Positions 34,901 to 45,924 of a stretch of 64,000 bases of DNA are shown one piece after another (positions within the stretch are counted from its first letter, which is position 1; every line of letters starts with the position of its first letter). The notes under the pieces were generated by a model. The model had not been told where the DNA came from and did no database searches. It worked only from the letters and a program-made list of their open reading frames with translations. The stretch covers positions 24,233,965-24,297,964 of the forward strand of contig CM067309.1 in the NCBI GenBank assembly GCA_034231615.1. The letters are read 5' to 3'. The DNA comes from Meghimatium bilineatum (Eukaryota; Mollusca; Gastropoda; Stylommatophora; Philomycidae). A program made the translations under genes and the position numbers.

Positions 34901-35424
34901 CCCCAGATCCACTTCAAGTTCACCTCTCCCACCCCAGCCACACACACGACTCAAACCACAGTCACCCTACACGCGACCCAAACCACAGCCACCCCACACA
35001 CTCTTCTACTGAAGGTCCAACCCCTGATCTACTTCAAGTTAGCGTCTCCCACCCCAGCCACTCACACGACCCAAACCACAGTCGCCCTACACATGATCCA
35101 AACCAAAGCCACCCTACCCACAACCCAAACCACAGCCACCCCACACACTCTTCTACTGAAGGTCCAACCCCTGATCTACTTCAAGTTAGCGTCTCCCACC
35201 CCAGCCACTCACACGACCCAAACCACAGTCGCCCTACACATGATCCAAACCAAAGCCAGCCTACCCACAACCCAAACCACAGCCACCCCACACACTCTCC
35301 TTCTGATGCTCCAACCCCAGATCCACTTCAAGTCCACGTCTCACACCCCAGCCATTCACACAACGCAAATCATACCCGTCCAGCCCACCACGACGTCACT
35401 ACTCAAGCAGTCACGGCTGTGTAG
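28955..35424 (+). CDS. Secreted histidine-rich tandem-repeat precursor with dibasic sites
   Basis: Exon 1 (28955-29009) encodes MKAVLFLLMAVIGFSCAR, a clear signal peptide, before a gtaagt donor. Exon 2 (33248-35424) follows a pyrimidine-rich acceptor. One plus two bases form the split CTC codon, giving LINENRIREIMKR. The spliced product is 743 residues. From 33286 come 14 units, each starting with Gln directly after KR or RR. Units 3-14 are 32 residues (96 bp): QEHHSHPPHHHNHTHPEH, then ASTTATPVV and TAV or APV before KR. Each of these has an NHT sequon. From 34600 a 274-residue tail repeats DPNHSHPTH between spacers such as SSTEGPTPDLLQV, and it has no dibasic site. The mature part has no Cys. 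The dibasic-Gln layout suggests furin/convertase processing to pyroglutamyl peptides, and the His clusters suggest Zn, Cu or Ni binding. Both roles are inferred. I know no named family for it. Alternative: an uncleaved metal-binding matrix or plasma protein. Confidence 0.85.
29820..29995 (+). mobile_element. LINE C-terminal fragment
   Basis: Encodes YWPAARAYNIKMGTSRRRER and PNRRWIGGATN, resembling the arginine-rich C-terminus of LINE proteins. A short relative is at 12465-12545 (ggcaagagcatacagcatga). Confidence 0.55.
30100..31600 (-). mobile_element. RTE-like LINE remnant (linker and reverse transcriptase start), split by a SINE
   Basis: On the minus strand, fragments read TGCLMSKQGHMPIGENEIMH, RWKNTLKNF and further down LLRIIMKRRRGKLKPEL. 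This is the segment between endonuclease and reverse transcriptase of RTE-like elements, full of stops. A 17-bp tandem repeat (tatcttggtcatctgta, five units, 30368-30447) has grown inside it. Confidence 0.6.
31246..31520 (+). mobile_element. Full-length tRNA-derived SINE with 14-bp target duplication
   Basis: Begins tgggagtcgcgtagcgcagt and continues ggttagcgcactggcttcgc (A-box region), then a B-box-like ggtccattccc. The body includes ggagatggctaccgcactca and the 3' end is a T-rich run. It is bounded by identical tactcaatatattc at 31232-31245 and 31521-31534. Confidence 0.9.
31640..32610 (+). mobile_element. LINE reverse transcriptase, 3' half
   Basis: A 293-residue open frame with VRQGCIMSPVLFNIYLEHII, the catalytic RFADDIDLIAG, DKSKILVNSRDTENQ, YLGSSICSDGKCKAEL, YGCESWTLTADMERRLQ and LAWFGHVCRHDS, ending EASNVVPLRP just before its stop. 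The DNA ends ttatgggttttattgattga with an ATTG tail. It is nearly identical to 16540-17500, but with an in-frame deletion after REHKTNV. It is 5'-truncated, so it cannot transpose by itself. Confidence 0.9.
32675..33205 (+). repeat. 23-bp minisatellite before the exon 2 acceptor, interrupted
   Basis: Units contain ctctagacctgttttacctt. Blocks 32675-32821 and 33001-33205 are separated by a GAA-tailed repeat. The array ends about 40 bp before the acceptor of the histidine-rich exon. Confidence 0.85.
32822..33000 (+). mobile_element. GAA-tailed SINE-like repeat (subfamily B)
   Basis: Starts near gccaaagacgaatgtgtcgg, passes cattatctggactacattct and ends gagaatgagcgctgaagaag with a GAA run. It was inserted in the 23-bp minisatellite. 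It shares the last ~100 bp with subfamily A. Another copy is at 41652-41815. Confidence 0.8.
33448..34599 (+). repeat. Coding 96-bp repeat array (12 units)
   Basis: Starts of the unit recur exactly every 96 bp from 33448 to 34504. Differences between units are few and patchy (A/P before STTATP; TAV/APV before KR; catcct/caccct silent change). No stop codon occurs in a second plus frame or in one minus frame, a consequence of the unit being a multiple of three. Confidence 0.97.
34620..35385 (+). repeat. Coding His-Pro-Asn repeat array at the C-terminus
   Basis: Nested repeats: a 27-bp element encoding DPNHSHPTH, grouped into five larger blocks plus a half block, each block ending GPTPDLLQV or APTPDPLQV. 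Each NHS is a potential N-glycosylation sequon. Confidence 0.93.
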
Positions 35425-35469
35425 TATGTTAGCACACGATAATCGTTGCTTCACATAAGAGAAACTACA

Positions 35470-35475
35470 AATAAA
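35470..35475 (+). terminator. Poly(A) signal of the histidine-rich gene
   Basis: AATAAA lies 46 nt after the stop codon at 35422-35424, a normal distance for a short 3' UTR. The 42-bp minisatellite begins just beyond. Confidence 0.6.
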
Positions 35476-35519
35476 AACAATATTTATTTATATTTTCTTG
35501 GTGTATTCACATTTTTGAC

Positions 35520-36335
35520 AGCATAAGTCAATTGTAATATGTTAACTATGTTTCTGTGATGTCTAGTCACTGATTGTAGTATGTTGACCATGTTTCTGTG
35601 AAGTCTAGTCTCTGATTGTAGTATGTTGACCATGTTTCTGTGAAGTCTAGTCAACAATTGTAGTATGTTGACCATGTCTCTGTGAGGTCTAGTCACCGAT
35701 TGTAGTATGTTGACCATATCTCTGTAAAGTCTAGTCAACGATTGTAGTATGTTGGCCATGTTTCTGTAAAGTCTAGTCAACAATTGTAGTATGTTAACCA
35801 TGCTTCTGTGAAGTCTAGTCAACGATTGTAGTATGTTGGCCATTTTCTGTAAAGTCTAGTCAACGATTGTAGTATGTTAACCATGTTTCTGTGAAGTCTA
35901 GTCAACGATTGTAGTATGTTGGCCATGTTTCTGTAAAGTCTAGTCAACGATTGTAGTATGTTGGCCCTGTTTCTGTAAAGTCTAGTCAACGATTGTAGTA
36001 TGTTGGCCATATTTCTGTAAAGTCTAGTCAACGATTGTAATATGTTGGCCATGTTTCTGTAAAGTCTAGTCAACGGTTGTAGTATGTTGGCCATGTTTCT
36101 GTAAAGTCTAGTCAACGGTTGTAATATGTTGGCCATGTTTCTGTAAAGTCTAGTCAACGGTTGTAGTATGTTGGCCATGTTTCTCTAAAGTCTAGTCAAC
36201 GATTGTAGTATGTTGGCCATGTTTCTCTAAAGTCTAGTCAACGGTTGTAGTATGTTGGCCATGTTTCTCTAAAGTCTAGTCAACGATTGTAGTATGTTGG
36301 CCATGTTTCTGTAAAGTCTAGTCAACGGTTAATTA
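35520..36335 (+). repeat. 42-bp minisatellite, about 19 units
   Basis: Units read gtctagtcaacgattgtagt followed by atgttggccatgtttctgta and aa. Minus-strand open frames across it only reflect the 14-codon unit. Confidence 0.95.
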
Positions 36336-36486
36336 TAGTAATTTCTGATCACAAGCTGGATCATCTATTTACAACAATAGTTCCCAAAAGTTTTTGTCAC
36401 GTAGACCCCTTGCCCACTTTTTTGTTTTCCATAGACCCCCTACCTGCCTAATATTGTATTTACCTAAACATATTCACTGAAAATGC

Positions 36487-36610
36487 ATTTTGTCAGCTGA
36501 CACAGCGCTGTTTACTTTGATAGGTATTTTGTCAGCTGACACAGCGCTGTTTACTTTGATAGGTATTTTGTCAGCTGTCACAGCGCTGTTTACTTTGATA
36601 GGTATTTTGT
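36487..36610 (+). repeat. 39-bp tandem repeat, three units
   Basis: Units contain ttttgtcagctgacacagcg followed by ctgtttactttgataggta. The core gtcagctgac is itself palindromic. Confidence 0.9.
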
Positions 36611-37439
36611 AGAGTAGAGAAATGTAAAACAAAAAAGAAGAACAAGTACACTTTGTATTCATACTTCGTTTGAGAAGACACACAATATGCAAACACCTAT
36701 TTGGATTTGGAACGAAACAAATAAGAGCTTAGTAAAATTCTTGCACAAAATTAATATACAAATAATGCTGTTAATGAGATGGATGAACCTGATTCTCTGA
36801 AAGCAATTGTTCAATATTTTGTTCACATTAGCCATTACTGAGCTATGGTCTTAACTCCATGTCCAATTATTTGTATTCAATTGCTTTTTTATCGAAAGAA
36901 AAGTGGCAACCGTGTTCAAACCTATGTCCACTAGATATGAAGATAGAAATGCTATCAACGGCTTTTTTGCAATAGTTCATTAAGCGGGATAAGCAAAAAG
37001 TATATCTTTCTCTAGCTAGAACTGATGATACCTCTTTATGATCTGTACCTTACGTTCTACGTTCGTGCTTATTTCAATCTTCTTTTCTTGTAATATGAAA
37101 TCCGATTTTTCAATGTCCCTGTAAGGATTGATAATCCACTGTGACATTTCCATAGTCAAAACATTTTCAAACCTGAGTCTGTGTGAAGGACATTTACATT
37201 GTGAAAGTGGACAAACACGTCATCATCCTGTGCGTTTGACAAGCTGGACAACTCGAAAATTTGGCGCCGTCCAATGTTTTGCTTCATTAGATTCATTATG
37301 GCAAGAAAAACTGCTATGGACATTGTTTTTATTCAACTTAGACTTCAGCCTTCTAACTTCATGTTACCTATTACATTTAATTAGCAAACCTATTAAATAA
37401 GCAATCAGGTTTTCATTTGATTACATTTTCTTTCAAAAT

Positions 37440-38540
<1,101 letters not shown>

Positions 38541-39511
38541 GGGATTTTTATCATGTATAAACTTTAAAAAGGTTTCACAACGTGAAAATAATATTTTCAA
38601 ACATAAGCCTTTCGAGAGCCATCGCACTTTATTGTGAAGAAGTTATTGATGAAATCATCCGCATTTTCTTCACAAAATTGCGCAAATAGCCTAGAAATCA
38701 ACGCGATCTTGTTCACTGCTTTTATAACAAATTCAAGAGACTATTGCAATCCCGCACTCATACTTTTAACTACTAAATGTTGTCCATGAATGACGCAAAG
38801 AATTGCAAACAGCACAGGTACAGTTTGTTCTAAATGGCTCAAAGAACTTCAATAGCACCTAAACATGGCTAGTGCTCTATCTGCAGCTAACGATATTATA
38901 TTGATAAAGTGATCCATTTTTAGTGTCTATTGTCAAAGTTTTCGCACACAGCAGGTATTCTTGGATTTTTTTTAACCTTAGCGAAAATTACATATGCCAA
39001 TAATAGTGATTCATTTCCACTCAACGTTGACTAGTTCATTTAAATTGAGAAATAGTTCGTTTCCAGATAACTGTACAAGAAACTTTCAGTACCATGACAC
39101 ATTTCATCAATACGCCTTTGAACTGTGTTGTTTCTCAAAATAATTCTTTTAAGAATATCACATGCTAACGAAGAATAGAAATGTAACACTATGCGCCAAC
39201 TTCAGAACCATTGTATATCATGCAAGCAAAATACTACTGGGTATCATCATGAAAAGACTACAACATAAGCTGGAAGAAGAAGCACAGGCAGGTTTCTGAC
39301 AGGGCTGAGGCTCCAGAGACCAAATCTTCAATATTCGGAGCATCATAGAGAAATGCATAGAGTTTAATGTTGACATCTACACATGCTTTACTGACTACAC
39401 CAAAGCATTCATTTGTGTGCAATATTAACAAATTTGTAATATAATGAATGACATGGGTCTCCCGTTACTCCTAATCCGGCTCATCAAAATAGTATATCAA
39501 GACCAGCAAGC
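38541..39511 (+). repeat. Segmental duplication, right copy (~970 bp)
   Basis: See the left copy at 37440-38410. This copy carries the uninterrupted continuation of the LINE fragment, so it is the better candidate for the original. Confidence 0.93.
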
Positions 39512-39721
39512 AGCCGTGAGAATAGACAGTGAAACATATGTCTGGTTCAGCGTGGAAAAAGGAGTCAGACAAAGATGTGTCCCCATTCAACATCGGAGGT
39601 CACGAGATACCAGAACTAAGATATGCGAATGACACAGCATTATTGTCACACTTAACGATAAGAAAATTTACATATTAAAAATACAATCCCTTACCTTAAT
39701 AACCTTCTGCAGGGTATAGAT

Positions 39722-40948
39722 CAGTGGCGTATGCTAAGCATAAGCAAGGCAAGCATTGCATGCCTTCAAGAGTTGAGAAAATGATAAACCAGTCAGTGAT
39801 CTATCCCCCATCCAAACTTAGCCCTTGCAGCATTGCTCAAAAATATATTTTAAAATATTTTTCTCACAAATCTGAATTTTTCCGAAAATTAGTGCTGGCA
39901 ACACATATGAAAGTTTTAGTGGCCACAGTAAAGCAATTTTGAATTTGCTTTCGTTAAAATAGTCCCTTTACATATAAGCGCAGTGATATACTGTGTGTTT
40001 TTTTATAACCTTGTCTCCAGAGTAAGCTTGCGATGAAAAAAAAATTAATACATTTTATGATTCAATCACTATTATAACAATTTAGCACTGGCAAATAATA
40101 AATTGATTGATGAACATTTATTTACTGGTGTGAAACAGTGCAATTTCTATGTTCTAGTACTTTTATTTGAATGTTAAACTAATGATAACAATGCAAGCAA
40201 TTATAATCTTGATTGCATACACACACACTTGTTTAGTAAGCCATGTACACGTCACGTGATCTTACTCAACACACACGCACATTTACACAGCGATGAGGTT
40301 AAGAATTCAAAACTTCAAACGTGATTTTAATCAGCTGATTTTTAATATTTTGTGTTTGTACAGAAACATGTGTATTGCTATTGTTAATTACTAAACTTAG
40401 TATATTTGTTTACCGTGGTGGTTATTATGGCTGATTCTATTAATGATGTTGTTGTAGATTTATTTGAGCGACCGTTTCAATCGCGAACATTTAATGAAAA
40501 ATTGGACTTGGTAAAAATGGGCAGACCGATTCCTGCGTTAAGCAGTTTGAAACGAGAAGGAACAAAATGTGTCCGTTCATTTAACAATGATTTATATAAG
40601 AAAGTCGTTTGGCTTTGTGGTTCGGAATCATTATGTAAGTTATTTTAATATTGACAATTCCTGCATCGTCGTCTTCAGTGGAACGTTCGTTTTCTGCATT
40701 AAAACGCATTAAAAATGTCATAAGGAACTCGCAGGGGCAATGTCGTCTTTCTGCTCTATCAATGATGTCAATTGAAAAAGACCTTCTTGTAGAGATGAAA
40801 GGCAATGATGACTTTTATAACAAAGTAACAGAGGACTTTAGCAGAAAGAGCCGCAGAATAGAACTGAACTTCAAATAACTGGGTGAGTAGAAAATTATCA
40901 TTTTTTAAAAGTTGCATGCTCTCTTTCAGACCCCAGGATACGCCACTG
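39722..40948 (+). mobile_element. hAT transposon, internally deleted, with intact ends and 8-bp target duplication
   Basis: The ends are CAGTGGCGTATGC and, reversed, CAGTGGCGTATCC, the hAT signature. Identical gtatagat flanks the element at 39714-39721 and 40949-40956. Internally, 40427-40648 encodes an N-terminal piece (MADSINDVVVDLFERPFQS, LVKMGRPIPALSSLKREGTK). 40650-40878 encodes the C-terminal hAT dimerisation region (TIPASSSSVERSFSALKRIK, ALSMMSIEKDLL). Everything between, including the catalytic core, is missing, so this is a non-autonomous deletion derivative. It was inserted downstream of the LINE fragment. Confidence 0.93.
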
Positions 40949-41651
40949 GTATAGATACCCTTCAGCTTTAACCTGTGCTTCATCTAGAGTAATCTAGACC
41001 CAATCGCCTCCTTTTCCTGGCTCTTCTGACTTCTAGGGTTGCCTAGGTAACCTTTTATTGTGCATAAAACAGTTTAATAAAACCAGTTCTTACGAAGTAA
41101 TCCAACGTAAATGTTCCGCATGTCACTTCTAACAACCTAACTGGAGCTTGCATCTTGTGAGCTTGTGTTCCATCTTTAAAAACTAAAGTTCCAATGCCAA
41201 CAGCAATATCAAATGCAGACAACCAGTTGTATAAGTGCTTTGAACAGATCTGCCATATCATACTGTTGAAAGACTCATCAATATTTCTGCAGTACTGAGA
41301 AATATTTTTTTGATACCTAAACTTGACGTGTGCAAGAAATATTGCAAATTCAAAACGAGGCTATTTACCACAATTACATAGGGAGGTGTTCATTATTTTA
41401 ATATTAATATGAACTGTTCACCGTTTTTCTCAAACACACTGAACATTTTTGCAATATTTCTGTAAAATCCATGACCAGGCCACACATATTTCAAAAATCT
41501 ATATCTAAAAACTAAACATGATACGACCAAATTTCTCAAGCAGAATGTGCATACATGCATATTATTTAATTTGATACCAATATCTTTGTACAATTAAAAC
41601 ATCGATATTTTTTCAGTTTTCTTGTGTTTTTCCCTTAACACAAATAAGAAA

Positions 41652-41815
41652 ATTCCGCCGAAGACGGTTGTGTCGGGCCATTGACGCAAATAAAACGGCG
41701 ACACAATGCATTTCCATTCTCTGGACTAGATCATTCTAGAAATCTAATAGGACCATGGTCCTGATACAAGAGATATCCAGTGGGAATTTGAGAATGAACG
41801 CTGAAGAAGAAGAAA
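41652..41815 (+). mobile_element. GAA-tailed SINE-like repeat (subfamily B)
   Basis: Runs from ccgccgaagacggttgtgtc to gagaatgaacgctgaagaag. It is the counterpart of 32822-33000 and lies just upstream of the second histidine-gene-like exon 1. Confidence 0.82.
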
Positions 41816-41881
41816 TAAGAAAATAATTGTTTAATAAATAGGTAAATATTTGTTAAACACAATTGTTACCAATTATTATAA

Positions 41882-41950
41882 GATACTTCTTCTTCTTCTG
41901 CGTTCGTTCTCAAACTCCTGCAGGTTAGCAGGATGTAGTCCGGAGAACAA
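41882..41950 (-). mobile_element. GAA-tailed SINE-like repeat, 3'-end fragment
   Basis: Plus-strand ttcttcttcttctgcgttcg through aggatgtagtccggagaac is the complement of the subfamily A 3' end. It abuts the 5' leader of the paralogue's exon 1 and probably truncated its promoter. Confidence 0.75.
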
Positions 41951-42059
41951 GGATCAATCTCCGAGCTGCCATACTGCTGAAACATGAAGATTATTTTATT
42001 TCTGCTCGCGGCTGTTTTAGGCATATGATATGCTGGATGTAAGTACTATTTACACAACG

Positions 42060-42470
42060 TGTCTCTTAAATAACAATTTCTTTATAGAAAATCGTCCTCA
42101 CTGCCACTCTGTAAGCCTCTCGGGTTTTTGCAAGCTGTCCAGCCTCTTCCAATGTCATCTTCAGAAGGTCTTCGATATTCTGTTCCCAAGGTAATCTTGG
42201 TCTGTCTCCATGATTAATCTCTCTAAGCCATTGTTCCTTTTTATATATCCGAAATATGATAGCTTCTGTTTTTAATAGTTTTGATGAGCCACTCATCTAC
42301 TATGTTCAGGCCTTTGTGAACGTCTACTGTGGTGCGTCTTTCTGACCATTATATTCTTAGGACTTTTATATAACTTTTCATTTCGAATTCAAATATTTTC
42401 TTTTTCATTACGGATGTTCTTGCCCACATCTCACAACCATATGTTTGTCTCTGTAAAAAAATATAACGTG
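42060..42470 (-). mobile_element. LINE C-terminal fragment in the paralogue's intron
   Basis: Minus-strand QTYGCEMWARTS, HGDRPRLPWEQNIEDLL, MTLEEAGQLAKTREAYRVAV: the region after the reverse transcriptase thumb through the C-terminus. The array at 42470-43490 follows at its 5' side. Confidence 0.7.
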
Positions 42471-43490
42471 GTGTATCATGACGTGGTTATAGTTTCCATA
42501 CAGTCGTACCTTGACGTGGTTATAGCTTCCATACAGTTGTACCTTGACGTGGTTATAGCTTCCATACAGTTGTACCTTGACGTGGTTATAGCTTCCATAC
42601 AGTTGTACCTTGACGTGGTTATAGCTTCCATACAGTCGTACCTTGACGTGGTTATAGCTTCCATACAGTTGTACCTTGACGTGGTTATAGCTTCCATACA
42701 GTTGTACCTTGACGTGGTTATAGCTTCCATACAGTTGTACCTTGACGTGGTTATAGCTTCCATACAGTCGTACCTTGACGTGGTTATAGCTTCCATACAG
42801 TTGTACCTTGACGTGGTTATAGCTTCCATACAGTTGTACCTTGACGTGGTTATAGCTTCCATACAGTCGTACCTTGACGTGGTTATAGCTTCCATACAGT
42901 TGTACCTTGACGTGGTTATAGCTTCCATACAGTCGTACCTTGACGTGGTTATAGCTTCCATACAGTCGTACCTTGACGTGGTTATAGCTTCCATACAGTT
43001 GTACCTTGACGTGGTTATAGCTTCCATACAGTCGTACCTTGACGTGGTTATAGCTTCCATACAGTTGTACCTTGACGTGGTTATAGCTTCCATACAGTTT
43101 TACATCGACGTGATTATAGCTTCCATACAGTTGTACATTGATGTCATTATAGCTTCCATACAGTTGTACCTTGACGTGATTATAGCTTCCATACAGTCGT
43201 ACCTTGACGTGGTTATAGCTTCCATACAGTCGTACCTTGACGTGGTTATAGCCTCCATACAGTCGTACCTTGACGTGGTTATAGCCTCCATACAGTTGTA
43301 CCTTGACGTGGTTATACGAAGCTTCCATACAGTTTTACATTGACGTGATTATAGCTTCCATACAGTTGTACATTGATGTGATTATAGCTTCCATACAGTT
43401 TTACATCGACGTGATTATAGCTTCCATACAGTTGTACCTTGACGTGATTATAGCTTCCATACAGATGTACTTTAACGTGGTTATAGCTCT
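42470..43490 (+). repeat. 33-bp minisatellite, about 31 units
   Basis: Units read ttgacgtggttatagcttcc followed by atacagttgtacc; c/t variation in gtcgtacc/gttgtacc makes a patchy pattern. Because 33 is a multiple of three, long open frames exist on both strands (for example 42408-43343). They are not genes. Confidence 0.97.
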
Positions 43491-44039
43491 AGAAATAATT
43501 GTTATGGGTACTATGTATATAATAGTGTAAGATACGACGCACGTGAGATATTAAAAACTTCCAGAAAGTAACATGATGATGATGATACACATGAAGAGGA
43601 TGACCAGCGTGCTCAGAATGGGAGACATACAGAGTAGCAGTGACGACAACGCTCTGCTAAGAACAGGCCACATATATGACGTATTGTGTATACGAGGTAA
43701 TGTAGAAAAGAGAGGGAAAATAAAAAGAACAAATATAGGTCTAATACCACAAATAATTACAAAAAATAATATTTTAAAATATTGTCATTATTTCCACCAT
43801 CTTGTAATTTTGTATCTAAGTGACGACAGAACACAAATTGTTGCTACGTTTATAGGCGTTTGTTGTAGTAATACATTGTTAATTCATGTTGGTCTTACTT
43901 TTGGCACATCATAACAAATTGTGTTATGTATATTGTATTATTGCATGTTACTGTCATGTCAGTGGTGTTTGTTTGTTTATATATATATATGGTAATCTAT
44001 GACAGTGAAGAAAGATTTTTTTTGTTTTCTTCTCTATCT

Positions 44040-44520
44040 CCATATTCATTCATTCATTTTCCTTTTGCGCTGAAATTAGCCATAGGGCAGAGGTCAGATC
44101 TCTCCAATTCTGTCTTTTCAAAGTTATTCTGTGCAGTTCTTGAATAGTATGAATATTGTTTGTTTTACTTTCTCTAAGTATTGTTCTTCTGAGTGTTTCT
44201 TTTGGTCTATCCCTGGCTCTTGTGCCTGTAGGTATCCATTCAAAAGATTGATGGTGTATTTTGTTGATACCTGCATGTAGGACCAACGGCGTTTTCTGAT
44301 AACATCTGTGATTAAATTTTGATGTGTCTCTTCTCTGATTTTACCATTCGATTTGAATTCACTCCAATGGGTGTTAGTTATCCTGCGAAGACATTAATAT
44401 TCATATATTGGTTCCAAAATCTTTTGTAATGTGGTCCCCAAGTCTTATTCGAAATTTGATAATTTTGAGGAAACAGTCGTCTTCTATCTGTGACACATCG
44501 GGATGTAACATCTTACACTT
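44040..44520 (-). mobile_element. LINE C-terminal fragment of another family
   Basis: Minus strand encodes FEWIPTGTRARDRPKETLRR, TILRESKTNN, ITLKRQNWRDLTSALW: the GRPK-x-x-W-R-R region and final helix of CR1/R1-like LINE proteins. Confidence 0.7.
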
Positions 44521-44914
44521 CTGTTCGACAGTGTTACAGAGGAATCTCTTTATAGCGTATCATGTTATAGTGCATCCTTTCATAGAGCATCCTTTTATAG
44601 CGCATTTTATTCGCTGTATTTTTATATTGGCTGTTTTTCCCCCAATTTTTCCTTAATTTGGACTGTTCGAGTAAAGCGTTACTATAGTAAAGTGCGCGTT
44701 TGTCTCCCTTGTGAACTAATGACACATTTTTTGTTTATGTTCATTCCTCCATTACGAAGTGTTTAATTCGGCTCCTTATTTCAGATTTAAAGTCTTAGAC
44801 AGATCTCTCTCCCACTGTCAACTTTTCTTGGCTTCCTTATCCGCTACCTTATTTCCTGCGATTCGGATATCTGCTAGAGGCGCATAGCATAATCTCAACG
44901 TGTCTCAAATATAT

Positions 44915-45240
44915 TTTTGTTCATCAATAGTTGATCACCGCTATTGTCTACTATCTCCGTAATTACTAAGCGTGTGGGCTTCATATTGTGCATGACTGTA
45001 TTTCACATGGTAATTTGTACCATAAACCCATATACTTGTGTGGCTATCAACAAACAAGTTTTGCTACCATAAAAAACGACATTCGTAGCGACTGCTGCGA
45101 TAAATCTGTTCAGTCTATATAATAATTAATCATAAATCTTTAACGTGGTTATGAAATAATACACTCATGCAAAATATGAAGCCCATACACTCAGTAATTA
45201 CGGAGAGAATAGACAATAACCGCGATCAAGTATTGATACA
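44915..45240. repeat. Imperfect long inverted repeat (MITE-like)
   Basis: Left arm from about 44920 to 45005 (ctccgtaattactaagcgtg, gggcttcatattgtgcatga) pairs with the right arm 45150-45240 (tgcaaaatatgaagccc, ctcagtaattacggag), with a spacer of about 145 bp. Arms are roughly 85% complementary by eye. No target duplication identified. Confidence 0.75.
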
Positions 45241-45407
45241 CATTACATTAACTCGTGTATACAAGTAAATTCAAGTAGGAAACTTGAGGATACATAACGA
45301 TAGTTCTCGTTTCAATTATTCCATTCTTAGTGACTTTGAGTACTCAGTTCAATGTCAGACATTATTTGTCAGTCACGTTATTTTTTTAATTTTCTTTTGT
45401 TGGAGTT

Positions 45408-45488
45408 AGCAAGTAAACAGGTTTCCTGTACTTGACCAACCACAACCCCCTTGTGGTTGGTCAAGTACAGGAAACCTGTTTACTTGCT
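45408..45488. repeat. Perfect 38-bp inverted repeat with 5-nt loop
   Basis: Left arm 45408-45445 and right arm 45451-45488 are exactly complementary, separated by CCCCC. The centre reads ggtcaagtac on the right and gtacttgacc on the left. Transcription would give a 38-bp hairpin. Confidence 0.95.
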
Positions 45489-45924
45489 GTTACTTGTGTA
45501 AAAGTCAATGTCATACGTTTGAAAACAAGCAGAACTGCAGGACATGCGAGACGATGATTTAATACATCAGAATTAATGTTAAAATTAGAAGAAAAAGCGC
45601 TAATCATACCCAAAAAATCGTACTTCTGACATATTTCTTTCATATGTTGCCTATATTTACTTTACATAGTGGGGATGTGGTTGAGATCCAGCGATCCATG
45701 GGCTCATACACTCTGACCAATTCCTGCGTGTGTTATATGTAAATATTTGATAAGTTGTTATTTTGTTCTATTTATCTAGCTCTGAAGAGTAATCCAGTGG
45801 GATGTACAATATAGCCCTTATGTGTGATATTGTTACTGAGAAATATGCTTACTGCGCATTCTTTTATAACGCGTCTTTTATAGCGTATTCTGTTAAAACT
45901 CTGACATGCACAAAATTAAGACAT

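Noticed and set aside
42408-43343. Open frames of about 300 codons on both strands
   Set aside because: They cover a 33-bp minisatellite. A stop-free unit whose length is a multiple of three stays open in any number of copies, and no start context, splice sites or domain support a gene.
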